Source: Lachnospiraceae bacterium (GTDB taxonomy: Bacteria > Bacillota > Clostridia > Lachnospirales > Lachnospiraceae). From it: a stretch of DNA of 64,000 nucleotides. Location of the stretch: positions 1-64,000 of the forward strand of contig JAFQVJ010000040.1 in the NCBI GenBank assembly GCA_017408025.1. Reading direction: 5' to 3'. Under the pieces are notes generated by a model that was not told the DNA's origin, searched no databases, and was given only the letters and a program-made list of their open reading frames with translations. Position 1 is the first letter of the stretch. Each line of letters starts with the position of its first letter. Both the position numbers and the translations under genes were made by a program. Of the stretch, positions 15,956 through 25,612 are shown piece by piece.

Positions 15956-17232
15956 AGAAAAAATTTCGGAATTTGCCACTTCGCAGATTCTTTATACTGT
16001 CTGTTTTATTTACGTTTTGCATGGTAGTCATATTGTCAGGATTGACAATATGGGGATGTCTGAGCTTTCGACACTATTTACTGCCTGATGCCAATTCTGT
16101 TTATTTGACAGTTGAACAGACCTTTGCTGACGGGAGAGTTACCACAATAACTTCATTGGCAAAATTCGGCGAGGATTTGCAGAACATTCCTCAACTAACT
16201 CTAGAAGATGGAATAGATAACGAGATACTGGATTCAAAATATTCTATAGAAAAAATTGAAAACAGCTTTGATACCCTTACGCCAAAACGAAAGATAGCCT
16301 ATCAGGGCTGCGGAGTCATTATGGTTGCCGTTCCCGCAATTCTTTCTATAGCGGGAATTCTTGTTTGTGGATTTCATTTTTACAGACGAAAGCTGTCAGA
16401 GCCACTTAGAATTTTATCCAATGCAACTGAGCAGATTGCAAAGCAGAATCTTGACTTTTCTCTTGATTACTCCTGTCAGGATGAAATGGGACAATTGTAT
16501 AATTCATTCGACCAAATGCGTGAGGCTCTACTAAAAAATAACAAGGCAATGTGGAAATTACTGGAGCAGCGAAGGCTTATGCAGGCATCCATTGCACATG
16601 ATTTACGAAATCCTATTGCTATTATAGAAGGCTACACAGAATATTTGCAGTTAAACCTTCCAAATGGCAATTTATCTGCTGAAAGAATAGAACGCATTGT
16701 AAATAATCTGAATATGGCTGCAAAACGCTTGGAGCATTATACTGAATCAGTCAGAACTCTTAATCAGCTTGAGGATATGGAAATCAAACGTGAATATGTA
16801 TCTTTTGCAAAGCTCATAGAAGATATCAGTAATGATTTTAAGATTATGGCTGATAATGCCAGAATCTCTCTAAATATAATCAGCTCTCTTTCTCAGTGTG
16901 AACTGCATGTGGACAATGCTATTCTATATCGTATACTTGAAAACATATTTGGTAATGCACTGCGTTTTGCCAAGAGCGTGGTTTCCATCAGCTTTTATTA
17001 CGAATCAAGTGAACACAATATGTATATCACTGTGACAGATGACGGAGCAGGCTTTTCAGATGAAGTTTTAACTAGAAAAGAAAGTTTACTGTTACCGACG
17101 AGGCGTGAAGATGGACACCTAGGAGTAGGATTGGCAATGAGCCGAGCGCTAAGTGAAAAGCATGGCGGTAGCTTAACATTCTTTAATAATGATACTCATA
17201 ATGCCGTTGTAGAAATAATTCTCGCAGTTTGA
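15943..17232 (+). CDS. Sensor histidine kinase
   Basis: This is a 429-residue membrane kinase. Helix one is at about 16-40, the extracellular sensor at about 41-115, helix two at about 120-147, then a HAMP domain. The phosphorylated His lies in SIAHDLRNPIAII near residue 220. The ATPase domain has the N box ENIFGNALRFA, G1 DDGAGF and G2 GHLGVGLAMSRAL. All catalytic motifs are present. The start overlaps the response regulator, so the two are translationally coupled. Its extracellular loop of about 75 residues is long enough for direct ligand sensing, unlike the loop-less BceS class. Confidence 0.92.
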   Translation: MESLKKKFRNLPLRRFFILSVLFTFCMVVILSGLTIWGCLSFRHYLLPDANSVYLTVEQTFADGRVTTITSLAKFGEDLQNIPQLTLEDGIDNEILDSKYSIEKIENSFDTLTPKRKIAYQGCGVIMVAVPAILSIAGILVCGFHFYRRKLSEPLRILSNATEQIAKQNLDFSLDYSCQDEMGQLYNSFDQMREALLKNNKAMWKLLEQRRLMQASIAHDLRNPIAIIEGYTEYLQLNLPNGNLSAERIERIVNNLNMAAKRLEHYTESVRTLNQLEDMEIKREYVSFAKLIEDISNDFKIMADNARISLNIISSLSQCELHVDNAILYRILENIFGNALRFAKSVVSISFYYESSEHNMYITVTDDGAGFSDEVLTRKESLLLPTRREDGHLGVGLAMSRALSEKHGGSLTFFNNDTHNAVVEIILAV

Positions 17233-17270
17233 CCGCATTTTGACTTTTGCACTTTATTATCTCCTTATAG

Positions 17271-17302
17271 CTTCTATTTAGATAATTATATTTAAATAGA
17301 AG
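17271..17302 (+). promoter_or_regulatory. Inverted repeat before the lipoprotein gene
   Basis: CTTCTATTT (17271-17279) and AAATAGAAG (17294-17302) are perfect 9-bp arms, directly upstream of AAGGAGG and the lipoprotein start. This could be a binding site for the response regulator or an mRNA stem that tunes expression within the operon. Confidence 0.4.
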
Positions 17303-17324
17303 AAATATAAGGAGGTCTTTTTTT

Positions 17325-18743
17325 ATGAAAAGAAAATTTTTGTTTTTATTGGCAATGGGAATGACTCTATCCCTCTGTGCCTGTGGCGATAATTCTTCAA
17401 GCTCGCGGATTTCGTCTAACTCACAAAATGACGAAAGCAAACAGGAACATCAAAACAATCAAAAGACTGGGCAATCAAGCAACAGCAATACACAGTCTCA
17501 TAGTGGCTTGCACTTCTTATGTAGTGTAGAAGACGCAGGCTGCTATACAGAAAATGGATTTTATTATTTTACGGAAGATGCTCAAAAGCTCTCCGATGGT
17601 AGTTATGGTACTCATCTAATGTATATGGATTTTGCCATAGCTCAAGAAATTTATCTATGCAACAACGCAGGCTGTAGCCATAATACCCCAGATTGCCCTT
17701 CAGTCTTTCTTACAAAGGATTTTCCATCTATGTCAACAATGCTTTTCACTTATAAAAACTATCTCTATATCTTGAGCAAGGAGTCAGATATGGATGGTTC
17801 AATGATTGTAAGTATGATATCAAATGGCGTTAGTGATGACTTAGAGACAGAAAATACTCCTACCGTCCTCTATAGAGCCAATTTAGATGGAACAAACCGT
17901 GAAAAGGTATATACCTTTGACAGCTCGATAACTCTCGAAGACATTGTGCTAGGTGGCGACAATGGCATTTACGTGGTTACCAAGAAATTGACGTCTGAAA
18001 AAAACAACGAGAACACATATACCAACTCCTCTGAACGAAAATTGGTGTTCGTGGATGTGGAAGCAAAGACAGAAAAAACTATCTGTAGTTTGGAATTTGA
18101 TAATAGCATCTCATGGAAAATTGTAGGCTGTTACGAGCACACTCTTGTGTTAAGTGGACTGGATTACGGCAAGGAGGTTTCCAATGATGAACTTTTTAAT
18201 GATGATTTGTACAAAAACTTATATGCAGACTCTAAAACGATATTTTCCACACTTGATATAGGCACTGGGAAAATGACGCAGGTTTATACCATAAACAGCA
18301 AGGATGAGCATTCTGTTATTATTGACGAAAACATGCTGTATCTGTCTTACTCTGGAGATGGAAGCATTAAAAGTGTGGATTTAATTTCTGGAACAGAAAA
18401 AAATATTGTCTCACTTGAAAATAATTATCTATTCACAGTTATCGGAGATAAGCTCTGCTGTACCTCATGGGACTTGGCAAGTGATTTTACCAATTATTTC
18501 GTTGACATCAATACAGGTGAGGTTAGTCATTCTACACTTGTGAATAAATGCAATGGATGGCGGCTTGAATTCCGTGCAGAACTAGAGTCAGAGGTTTTGG
18601 TTGTCTATGATTATGAGGCCACTAAGTCAGACTCTGATACTTATTCAATATCACGCTACCAGTATGGATTGATTTCTAAGTCTGATTTGATTAATGGAGT
18701 AGATAACTACGACACAATTAAGATGATTAGGGAGGGGCGATAG
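17325..18743 (+). CDS. Lipoprotein with beta-propeller-like repeats
   Basis: The 472-residue protein starts with MKRKFLFLLAMGMTLSLCAC, a signal peptide with lipobox LCAC (Cys at 20), then a Ser/Asn-rich linker to about residue 65. The remainder has repeated strand motifs such as GSYGTHLMYMDF, DNGIYVVTKK and DENMLYLSYSGDG, suggesting a DUF5050-type beta-propeller outside the membrane. CNNAGCSHNTPDCPS near residue 110 holds four cysteines and a His, a possible metal or disulfide knot. It sits between a two-component system and an ABC transporter in one operon and may bind the transporter's substrate or ligand. No enzyme motif was recognised. Confidence 0.75.
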   Translation: MKRKFLFLLAMGMTLSLCACGDNSSSSRISSNSQNDESKQEHQNNQKTGQSSNSNTQSHSGLHFLCSVEDAGCYTENGFYYFTEDAQKLSDGSYGTHLMYMDFAIAQEIYLCNNAGCSHNTPDCPSVFLTKDFPSMSTMLFTYKNYLYILSKESDMDGSMIVSMISNGVSDDLETENTPTVLYRANLDGTNREKVYTFDSSITLEDIVLGGDNGIYVVTKKLTSEKNNENTYTNSSERKLVFVDVEAKTEKTICSLEFDNSISWKIVGCYEHTLVLSGLDYGKEVSNDELFNDDLYKNLYADSKTIFSTLDIGTGKMTQVYTINSKDEHSVIIDENMLYLSYSGDGSIKSVDLISGTEKNIVSLENNYLFTVIGDKLCCTSWDLASDFTNYFVDINTGEVSHSTLVNKCNGWRLEFRAELESEVLVVYDYEATKSDSDTYSISRYQYGLISKSDLINGVDNYDTIKMIREGR

Positions 18744-18746
18744 GAA

Positions 18747-19490
18747 ATGCTAGAGCTATATCAAATTACAAAAAAATATAAGGATAAATTAGCTTTGGAT
18801 AAGGTTTCTTTGACACTGGACAATGGCATATATGGATTGTTAGGTCCAAATGGGGCTGGAAAATCAACTCTTATGAATATTATTACTGGAAATATTAAGC
18901 CAAGTAACGGTCAGGTAAAGTGGAATAAACAGGACATAGAAGCTCTCGGCGCAGAGTATCGGAGTCTTTTAGGCTATGCGCCCCAGCAGCAGGGATTATA
19001 CAACACCTTTACTGGTAGACGATTTTTATCTTATATGGCTACATTAAAGGGCATTTCTAAAAAGGAGCAGCCAAGTGAGATAGAGCGTGTTTTATCTTAT
19101 GTCAACATGACGGAGGCTGCCAATCGTAAGATTGGCACGTATTCTGGTGGTATGAAGCAGCGTATTTTGATTGCACAAGCTATATTAGGTGACCCCAAGC
19201 TTATTGTATTGGATGAACCTACCGCAGGGCTTGACCCCAAAGAACGAGTGAGAGTCCGTGAACGAATCCAAGCACTTTCTGGCGATAAAATTATTTTGGT
19301 GTCAACTCATGTGGTATCTGATATTGAACCGATTGCAAAAGAAATCATACTGATAAAATCAGGAGATCTAATCGACAGGGATACAGTGCCAAGACTCTGT
19401 GAAAAATACGGAAATGTCAACGACTTAGAAAAGCTTTATATGGAGATATTCGGAGGTGACGAACACAATGCATCGACTGGTACGCTTTGA
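18747..19490 (+). CDS. ABC transporter ATP-binding subunit (BcrA/CcmA type)
   Basis: This 247-residue ATPase has Walker A GPNGAGKST near residue 35, Q-loop GYAPQQQGLY, signature YSGGMKQRILIAQAIL near 132, Walker B LIVLDEPTAGLD near 152 and H-loop VSTHVV near 186. It powers the large ABC-2 type permease encoded next, which overlaps it by 23 bp. It starts three bases after the lipoprotein stop, inside GGAGGGGC context, confirming one operon. Subunits of this type often give resistance to peptides such as bacitracin or lantibiotics, which would suit control by the upstream two-component system. Confidence 0.92.
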   Translation: MLELYQITKKYKDKLALDKVSLTLDNGIYGLLGPNGAGKSTLMNIITGNIKPSNGQVKWNKQDIEALGAEYRSLLGYAPQQQGLYNTFTGRRFLSYMATLKGISKKEQPSEIERVLSYVNMTEAANRKIGTYSGGMKQRILIAQAILGDPKLIVLDEPTAGLDPKERVRVRERIQALSGDKIILVSTHVVSDIEPIAKEIILIKSGDLIDRDTVPRLCEKYGNVNDLEKLYMEIFGGDEHNASTGTL

Positions 19491-21747
19491 ACTAGGTAAA
19501 ATATGGCGCAAACGCAGCTTCTTTCTGTCAGCTTGTGTACTGCTCGTATTGAATGTATTTCTCCTGTGGTACACCAATCTTTCAGATGACGAAACCCCTG
19601 AGCTCTATTCCTATAAAACATTTCAAGCTGAGATAGACGGAATGACCGAATCGGAGAAAGCAGCATTTATTTCTGACCTAAAGGAAACCATTGATGGCAT
19701 TTGCTTTGCGCAAGAAATTCTTTCGATGCAAAGTCTGTCAGGCGAAATGGGTACTGCACTGGCAGAGCAGTCTATGCAGGCACATCCTGGTAAGTTTGAA
19801 AAGTATTACGACTTATACAAAAGTGGTAATTACCTGAAGCTTACAAATTCACTGAATCAGGAAACAGCATTGATTAATGAGCTCTATGCTGAATGGAAAA
19901 AGGTCGTAGAATATGATAAATATTTGAAATCAGTACAGGAAAATAGAACTATACTTAGTAATATTTCAATATTTGGCACACAGAACGAAGATACATTTTC
20001 TTCTAGAAATATTGATAAAAGTGCTGATGATTACGCAAGCCTCTCAGATGACAATATTCGTTGGATGCCTTCCAAAGCGCTAACACACTCAATGGAGAGC
20101 TCCCACACAGATATACTTTTAATTCTATCAGCTTTTCTTTTTATTGGAAATCTCATATTTGAGGAAAAGGAGAAAAAGCTGTTTTATATTACCCGCAGTA
20201 CGAGATATGGTATAGTCCAAAATATTTCTGCAAAGATAATATCACTGTTAATCAATTGTATGGCAATGGCATTATTGCTCTACACCACTAATATTGTCTT
20301 TTTTGAGCAAACTGTAGGCTTTGGAGATATAACAGCAAATATTCAATCCGTAGCACCATACATGGAGAGTAACCTTTCAATCAGCATTCTGGAATATATA
20401 TTGCTCTCTATCTTTACTAAGGGCTGTGCTCTGTTTGCCATCGGAGTAATTTTGACAGCACTCTGTATCTTAGCAGACAATATCTTACTGCCTTATATTA
20501 CAGGAATTTTACTCTGTGGCATCAGTTATGTTCTGTATTTAGTAATTCCAGCTGTTAGCACTGGGAGTATGTATAAATATATTAATTTAATAGGAATTCT
20601 GAAAACAGAAAATATATATGGTGCATATTTGAACTTCAATGTGTTTGAATATCCAGTTTCTCGTTTGAGCCTGTCATGGATTGTTATTGTCATGTTAGCA
20701 GTCATTGGTATTTTGGCATGTGTACTTTTTTTCATGCACGGGGAAAATTTTGAGCTTAAGATTAAGCGTACCCACATACATCTGCCCTTTAAGCCACACT
20801 CCTGCCTGCTTCGCCATGAATCCCACAAAATCATAATAACAAACCGCGCTGCCATTATCATTTTGATATTCGGCCTGTTGATTAGCTATCGGATATTAAG
20901 TCAGGATTATTATCCTTCCATGCAGGAGCAATATTATAAGGATATTATGATGCAACTTGAAGGTGAATTAACAGATGAAAAGGAAGCGTTAATTATATCA
21001 GAGAAGACACGTTATGATGAAGCATTTGCCAATATTGAGGAAATCAACCAGATGGTTTCTCAGCGAGAGCTCAGTGAGGATGCCGGTGAAGCCTTAAAGT
21101 CCAAATGGTATACTGTAACGGCTTTTTATCCATCATTTGAACGTGTTCTACTGCAATATGAACGAATTTGCGAAAAGGGAGGTAGTTTCATCTACGATAC
21201 AGGCTACTTGTACCTGTTTGACACGAGAAATCAGGACTTTCTGATTGATCTGCTATTGCTTACTTTATGCGTTATCCTTGCCTTCAGCAACGTAGTCCCT
21301 ATGGAATACCAATGTGGCTCATGGAGCTTATTGGGAGCAACCATGCATGGAAAGCGAAAGATCATATTACGAAAAGCACTTGTCTGTGTAATGGCAGCAG
21401 CCTTGCTCTCCATAATACCGTTTGTGTGCAGAATCATCAGTATCTCGTCTGTATATCCTATACATGGACTCGATTTTTCTGTACACGATATTCCTTATTG
21501 TCAGGTTTTCCCACTGCCTATATCGGTCAGTGCCTTCATCTTACTGCTTATGCTGTCGCAGGCTGTATCAGTAATGGCGGTAACACTGGCTGTTCTCGGG
21601 ATATCCTATTGGCGAAAAAATAATGTGCAGACAATTTTCTTTGCTATATTGATTTTAGCTATACCACTTGTCCTTGAATTGCTGGGCTTTTCGTTTGCTG
21701 GATGGTTTTCGATCTATCCATTTTATTCATGGACAACTAATCTGTAA
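19468..21747 (+). CDS. Large ABC-2 type permease
   Basis: This is a membrane subunit of about 759 residues. A first helix near residues 17-35 is followed by an extracellular or coiled region (about 40-220) rich in charged residues. Helices then cluster between about 220 and 420, a second soluble region follows (about 480-580), and a second cluster of helices runs to the end. The two similar halves suggest a duplicated permease, large enough to act as a full channel. The ATG at 19468 is nine bases after GGAGGTG, so I prefer it to the GTG at 19456. It is the last gene of the two-component operon; repeat B1 and a strong terminator follow. Confidence 0.82.
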   Translation: MHRLVRFELGKIWRKRSFFLSACVLLVLNVFLLWYTNLSDDETPELYSYKTFQAEIDGMTESEKAAFISDLKETIDGICFAQEILSMQSLSGEMGTALAEQSMQAHPGKFEKYYDLYKSGNYLKLTNSLNQETALINELYAEWKKVVEYDKYLKSVQENRTILSNISIFGTQNEDTFSSRNIDKSADDYASLSDDNIRWMPSKALTHSMESSHTDILLILSAFLFIGNLIFEEKEKKLFYITRSTRYGIVQNISAKIISLLINCMAMALLLYTTNIVFFEQTVGFGDITANIQSVAPYMESNLSISILEYILLSIFTKGCALFAIGVILTALCILADNILLPYITGILLCGISYVLYLVIPAVSTGSMYKYINLIGILKTENIYGAYLNFNVFEYPVSRLSLSWIVIVMLAVIGILACVLFFMHGENFELKIKRTHIHLPFKPHSCLLRHESHKIIITNRAAIIILIFGLLISYRILSQDYYPSMQEQYYKDIMMQLEGELTDEKEALIISEKTRYDEAFANIEEINQMVSQRELSEDAGEALKSKWYTVTAFYPSFERVLLQYERICEKGGSFIYDTGYLYLFDTRNQDFLIDLLLLTLCVILAFSNVVPMEYQCGSWSLLGATMHGKRKIILRKALVCVMAAALLSIIPFVCRIISISSVYPIHGLDFSVHDIPYCQVFPLPISVSAFILLLMLSQAVSVMAVTLAVLGISYWRKNNVQTIFFAILILAIPLVLELLGFSFAGWFSIYPFYSWTTNL

Positions 21748-21764
21748 ATGTAACATTGCAACTC

Positions 21765-21824
21765 GTGTAAAACGATTGCTCCCTTTCTTCGAAACTCCCG
21801 CAATCGCAGTATTCATAACTTCGT
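21765..21824 (+). repeat. Repeat family B, copy 1
   Basis: This copy reads GTGTAAAACGATTGCTCCC, then TTTCTTCGAAACTCCC, then GCAATCGCAGTATTCATAAC. The arms CGATTGC (21773-21779) and GCAATCG (21800-21806) pair. It matches copy 2 at 57312-57373, where the arms are CGACTGC/GCAGTCG, a compensated change. Confidence 0.7.
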
Positions 21825-21857
21825 GCTATCACACTGCGTTATTCATACTGTACATTT

Positions 21858-21911
21858 GTCAAATAAAAACGAAGTAACTCATGCAAGCATGGTTACTTCG
21901 TTTTATTTGAC
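21858..21911. terminator. Long bidirectional terminator
   Basis: GTCAAATAAAAACGAAGTAAC and GGTTACTTCGTTTTATTTGAC form a long near-perfect stem with inner CATGC/GCATG pairing. It separates the rightward transporter operon from leftward core genes. Confidence 0.85.
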
Positions 21912-21928
21912 TTATTGTTTACACTACA

Positions 21929-22339
21929 TTACATATCTTCATCATCACAGTCGTCAAAATCATCTGCTGCCATAAATTCACGAGACGATACTCGATTCTT
22001 CTTTCTGGCTGCTTCAATCATGTCTGACAACATTTCCTTTACATCCTGACTCTGTCTGATACGCTTAATATCAATCTCTGGAGTGGTTTTGTCTGATGAA
22101 CATAAATGGATAGTTCCAAGCCCCCATAGCTTATCACCAAACGTTCTACGTAGAGTAACATCCATGATTCTGTAAAGACGTATCTCCTCTTCCTTGGTGC
22201 TAAAAAGTCCTGTGGATATAATAAGCTTATCATCTGTCAGTCTGTATCTTGTAAATGACCAAGGCAGACCGAAGATTATTCTCTTTCTATCCATCCATTT
22301 GTACTGTGGCTTATCTACCTTTATCTGTTCCTTTGCCAT
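21929..22339 (-). CDS. Bacterial PH-domain protein
   Basis: The 136-residue protein is mostly one bacterial PH-like domain (bPH_2; about residues 12-110). It shows W-x-D-R-K-R near the start, the strand pair TRYRLTDDKLIISTGLFS, and EEEIRLYRIMDVTLRRTFGD typical of YdbS/YdbT proteins, but it has no membrane segments. The C-terminal 20 residues are very acidic (DDFDDCDDEDM). It lies 12 bp after phosphoglucomutase on the same strand and is probably cotranscribed with it. Function is not known. Confidence 0.78.
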   Translation of the reverse strand: MAKEQIKVDKPQYKWMDRKRIIFGLPWSFTRYRLTDDKLIISTGLFSTKEEEIRLYRIMDVTLRRTFGDKLWGLGTIHLCSSDKTTPEIDIKRIRQSQDVKEMLSDMIEAARKKNRVSSREFMAADDFDDCDDEDM

Positions 22340-22351
22340 AGCGAACCCCTC

Positions 22352-24088
22352 TTACATCTTCGCATCGATCATTGCAAGAACCTCTGCTCCTAAAGCTTCA
22401 GACTTCTTATCTGCATCTTCAAGTGATGTTCCCTTTACACCATAATAGAACTTAACCTTTGGCTCTGTACCAGAAGGTCTTACACATAACCATGCATCAT
22501 CTGTCAAATCATAGTAGAGTACATTTGACTTAGGAAGACCTGTAGGCTTAACCTCTCCTGTAGCCATATCCTTGATTGTGTCAAGCTTGTAATCTCTAGC
22601 TGACAGTACCTTGTATGAACCAACCTGTGTTGGTGTATCATTTCTAAGGCCCTCAAGAATCTGCTGAATCTTAGCAAGTCCCTCAATACCCTTAAGAGTG
22701 ATTGACTTTACACCATCCTTGTAGTAACCATACTTCTCATACATATCTATCATAGCATCCCAGAGTGTCTTACCCTGTGTCTTATAGTAAGCTGCTGCCT
22801 CACAGAGAGCCATTGTAGCTACGATAGCATCCTTGTCTCTTGCATGTGTTCCGATAAGGCATCCATAGCTCTCCTCAAAACCAAAAAGGTATGTTCCCTT
22901 ACCTGTGTTCTCGAAGCCAAGAATCTGCTGACCGATGAACTTAAAGCCTGTGAGAACCTCTATAAGCTTTACATTGTAATATTTTGCAATGGCATCTGCC
23001 ATATTCGTTGTAACTATAGTCTTGATAAGGGCACCATCATCTGGAATTCCTGAGAGCTCCTTAATCTGGCTCAACTCATACTCTCCTAAGAGACAGCCTG
23101 ACATATTACCTGTAAGAGTGATATACTCACCAGACTTTGTATCCTTAACGTATACACCGAGACGGTCTGCATCTGGGTCAGTAGCAAGAACTAAGTCTGC
23201 ATCCTTCTCTTTAGCAAGCTTGAGTGCAAGCTCGAAAGCTTCCTCTGCCTCTGGATTTGGATAGCTTACTGTTGGGAAGTTTCCATCTGGAAGCTCCTGC
23301 TCTGGCACAACATATACATTTTCAAAGCCAAGCTCTGCTAACACTCTTCTGGCAGGAATATTTCCTGTACCATGAAGTGGTGTGTACACAATCTTAAGCT
23401 CCTTAGCCATCTCCTTGATTGCTTCTGGGCGCTTAACCTGCTTCTTCAATTCTGCAATATACTTATCATCAATCTCAGCACCGATTACCTGATAAAGACC
23501 AGCCTTAACAGCCTCGTCCTTTGTCATAGTCTTAACTGTAGCCCAATCAGTTACAGCCTTAACCTCTGCCATAATTCCGCCATCATGAGGTGGTGTAATC
23601 TGTGCACCGTCCTCCCAGTATACCTTATATCCGTTATACTCTGGTGGATTGTGGCTTGCTGTTATATTGATACCTGCTATACACTTTAACTCTCTAACTG
23701 CATATGAAAGCTCTGGTGTTGGTCTAAGTGACTCAAATACATATGCTTTTATACCATTTGCTGCAAGACAAAGTGCTGCCTCATCAGCAAATTCAGGCGA
23801 CATTCTTCTTGAATCAAATGCGATAGCAACACCCTTGCTCTCTCCACCTACTTTAAGGATGTAATTTGCAAGTCCCTGTGTAGCCCTACGAACTGTGTAA
23901 ATATTCATACGGTTTACACCTGCTCCGATAACGCCTCTAAGACCAGCTGTACCGAACTCAAGCTCTGTATAAAAGCGATCCTCGATTTCTTTCTCATTGT
24001 CAGCAATGCTATTAAGTTCAGCCTTTGTAGCCTCGTCAAAATATGGGTTTGCCAGCCATTCGTTGTAAAGTTCCTTGTAATTACTCAT
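22352..24088 (-). CDS. pgcA: Phosphoglucomutase / phospho-sugar mutase
   Basis: This enzyme interconverts glucose-1-phosphate and glucose-6-phosphate (alpha-D-phosphohexomutase family). The 578-residue protein has the active-site serine loop ITASHNPPEYNGYK near residue 145, metal-binding loop ATDPDADRLG near 305, sugar-binding loop GFEESYG near 410 and phosphate-binding loop RPSGTEPKVKFY near 540. FGTAGLRG near residue 45 is also typical. The start at 24088 follows AGGAGG; the longer open frame to 24166 has no support. All catalytic parts are present. Confidence 0.94.
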   Translation of the reverse strand: MSNYKELYNEWLANPYFDEATKAELNSIADNEKEIEDRFYTELEFGTAGLRGVIGAGVNRMNIYTVRRATQGLANYILKVGGESKGVAIAFDSRRMSPEFADEAALCLAANGIKAYVFESLRPTPELSYAVRELKCIAGINITASHNPPEYNGYKVYWEDGAQITPPHDGGIMAEVKAVTDWATVKTMTKDEAVKAGLYQVIGAEIDDKYIAELKKQVKRPEAIKEMAKELKIVYTPLHGTGNIPARRVLAELGFENVYVVPEQELPDGNFPTVSYPNPEAEEAFELALKLAKEKDADLVLATDPDADRLGVYVKDTKSGEYITLTGNMSGCLLGEYELSQIKELSGIPDDGALIKTIVTTNMADAIAKYYNVKLIEVLTGFKFIGQQILGFENTGKGTYLFGFEESYGCLIGTHARDKDAIVATMALCEAAAYYKTQGKTLWDAMIDMYEKYGYYKDGVKSITLKGIEGLAKIQQILEGLRNDTPTQVGSYKVLSARDYKLDTIKDMATGEVKPTGLPKSNVLYYDLTDDAWLCVRPSGTEPKVKFYYGVKGTSLEDADKKSEALGAEVLAMIDAKM

Positions 24089-24171
24089 GTTGTTCCTCCT
24101 GTTATATAAAGCTTTTCCTCTTTTAGAAGTCTTGTAACTGCTGCTTCGTACTTTCATAGTTACCAAGTCTT

Positions 24172-25530
24172 TTATTCTGCCTCCAGCATAGCCGGAAAAC
24201 TTAATATCATGTCTTCTGTATCTTCTGATACATCTATGGTATATGACTTTGTCACATAACCGTCCTGCTGAAATATAAGTGTATGCTCACCTGGTGTTTT
24301 CTCAAATGAAATAGGTGTTGTCCCTTTGTACGCACCATCCAGATAAACCTTTGCCCCAGTTGGAGATGTTATACTGATCAGATTGTTGCTGCTACCAGGA
24401 TTTGAGTTACCTGAAGTTGTTGTAGTTTCATCTTCACCACCTGTAGACTCAGAGCCACTACTTGTGCCAGTCTCTGTCTCAGTTCCTATGGTAGTCTCTG
24501 TCTCACCATTCATGTTGATGTTCATAGTTGAGTACACTGAAGATATTGTTATCTCCTTTGTCACTGGATCATAGTTATTGGATGTAAGCTTCAATGTATG
24601 AGTTCCATAAGCGATAGACAACAAATCACTATAATCCATTTCTACACCATCAATAGTCAATGTAGCCTGCGCATCCTCTGGTAACACATTGAGCTTTACT
24701 GATCCATACCTTGTGACAGACTGTTCAAAATTTCCTAGGGAAACCACTGTCTCCTGTCCTCTGATAACATTTATCTCTTTTTTACCACCGACACCATTTA
24801 TGGTAGCCGTCAGTTCAAATGATCCCTCTGGAGCTGCTAACACCATATCTTCTACGATAATGGCTGTAAGTCTGTCACCGATTTCTATGACACCTCCAAC
24901 ATAATTTACCGTATTAGTCAGTCTGACATATCCATGTCCTTTGTTGACTGACACAGAGTAGGCCTTATTGCCAACACCTCTCACTGTCAGCTCATCTATC
25001 CCACTGACCTCTCTTATATCCAGTGTTTTGCCATTTGACGTTATAAAAATGTTGTCGTCATATGAATACGTATTGCTTCCTATAGTAATCCGCTTCATTT
25101 CATAGTCAACATCCCATCTGACAACCATTGTATTTTCCCAGGCATCACCATACTCCTCTAATTCTATAAGCTTCTGTGTTCCTGAGACATAACGCGCCAC
25201 AGCCACTTCACCTACTTGAAACTGCTCCATCATAAGCTGAGTTCCATACTTACTGGTTATAATGGTTCCTCCATTATATGTCAATACGAACTCGCCCGGC
25301 TGATCAGGTTTCTTTACGGTCACCGTATTGGAGGTGGTATCAATAGCCGTTACCACTACCACTTCCTCTGTATTATATCTCTTACTTTCAGAAGTGACCT
25401 CTGTTTCTTGTGAGGTCGCAGTCATACCGCTGCCATCCTTTTTGTCCCCATCGCATCCTATGCATCCTGCAATTACTATAATTGCTCCTGCAAAGGTTGC
25501 CAGTACCTTTATGTATTTTCTTTTCCTCAT
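24172..25530 (-). CDS. PEGA-domain lipoprotein
   Basis: This surface lipoprotein of about 452 residues has a signal helix (about 8-24) with overlapping lipobox options at IAGC and CIGC. A middle region of beta repeats (about 45-270) is followed by a PEGA-like repeat (SVKLNVLPEDAQATLTIDGV near 283), a Thr/Ser/Gly-rich spacer (about 345-385) and a clear PEGA domain at the end (PTGAKVYLDGAYKGTTPISF). PEGA domains usually bind or pack against surface polymers. The ATG at 25530 is seven bases after AAGGGA, better spaced than the ATG two codons earlier. It is just upstream of pgcA on the same strand; no functional link is evident. Confidence 0.82.
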   Translation of the reverse strand: MRKRKYIKVLATFAGAIIVIAGCIGCDGDKKDGSGMTATSQETEVTSESKRYNTEEVVVVTAIDTTSNTVTVKKPDQPGEFVLTYNGGTIITSKYGTQLMMEQFQVGEVAVARYVSGTQKLIELEEYGDAWENTMVVRWDVDYEMKRITIGSNTYSYDDNIFITSNGKTLDIREVSGIDELTVRGVGNKAYSVSVNKGHGYVRLTNTVNYVGGVIEIGDRLTAIIVEDMVLAAPEGSFELTATINGVGGKKEINVIRGQETVVSLGNFEQSVTRYGSVKLNVLPEDAQATLTIDGVEMDYSDLLSIAYGTHTLKLTSNNYDPVTKEITISSVYSTMNINMNGETETTIGTETETGTSSGSESTGGEDETTTTSGNSNPGSSNNLISITSPTGAKVYLDGAYKGTTPISFEKTPGEHTLIFQQDGYVTKSYTIDVSEDTEDMILSFPAMLEAE

Positions 25531-25612
25531 TTGCATTCCCTTATCTTTTCATATGTTAATAAGTGCGTCCATGCGTTTTTCCTTAAAATTAATACAACCA
25601 CATCTAATTATA

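Noticed and set aside
24089..24166. Longer start for phosphoglucomutase
   Set aside because: The extension is basic and unlike the family; AGGAGG is correctly placed for 24088.
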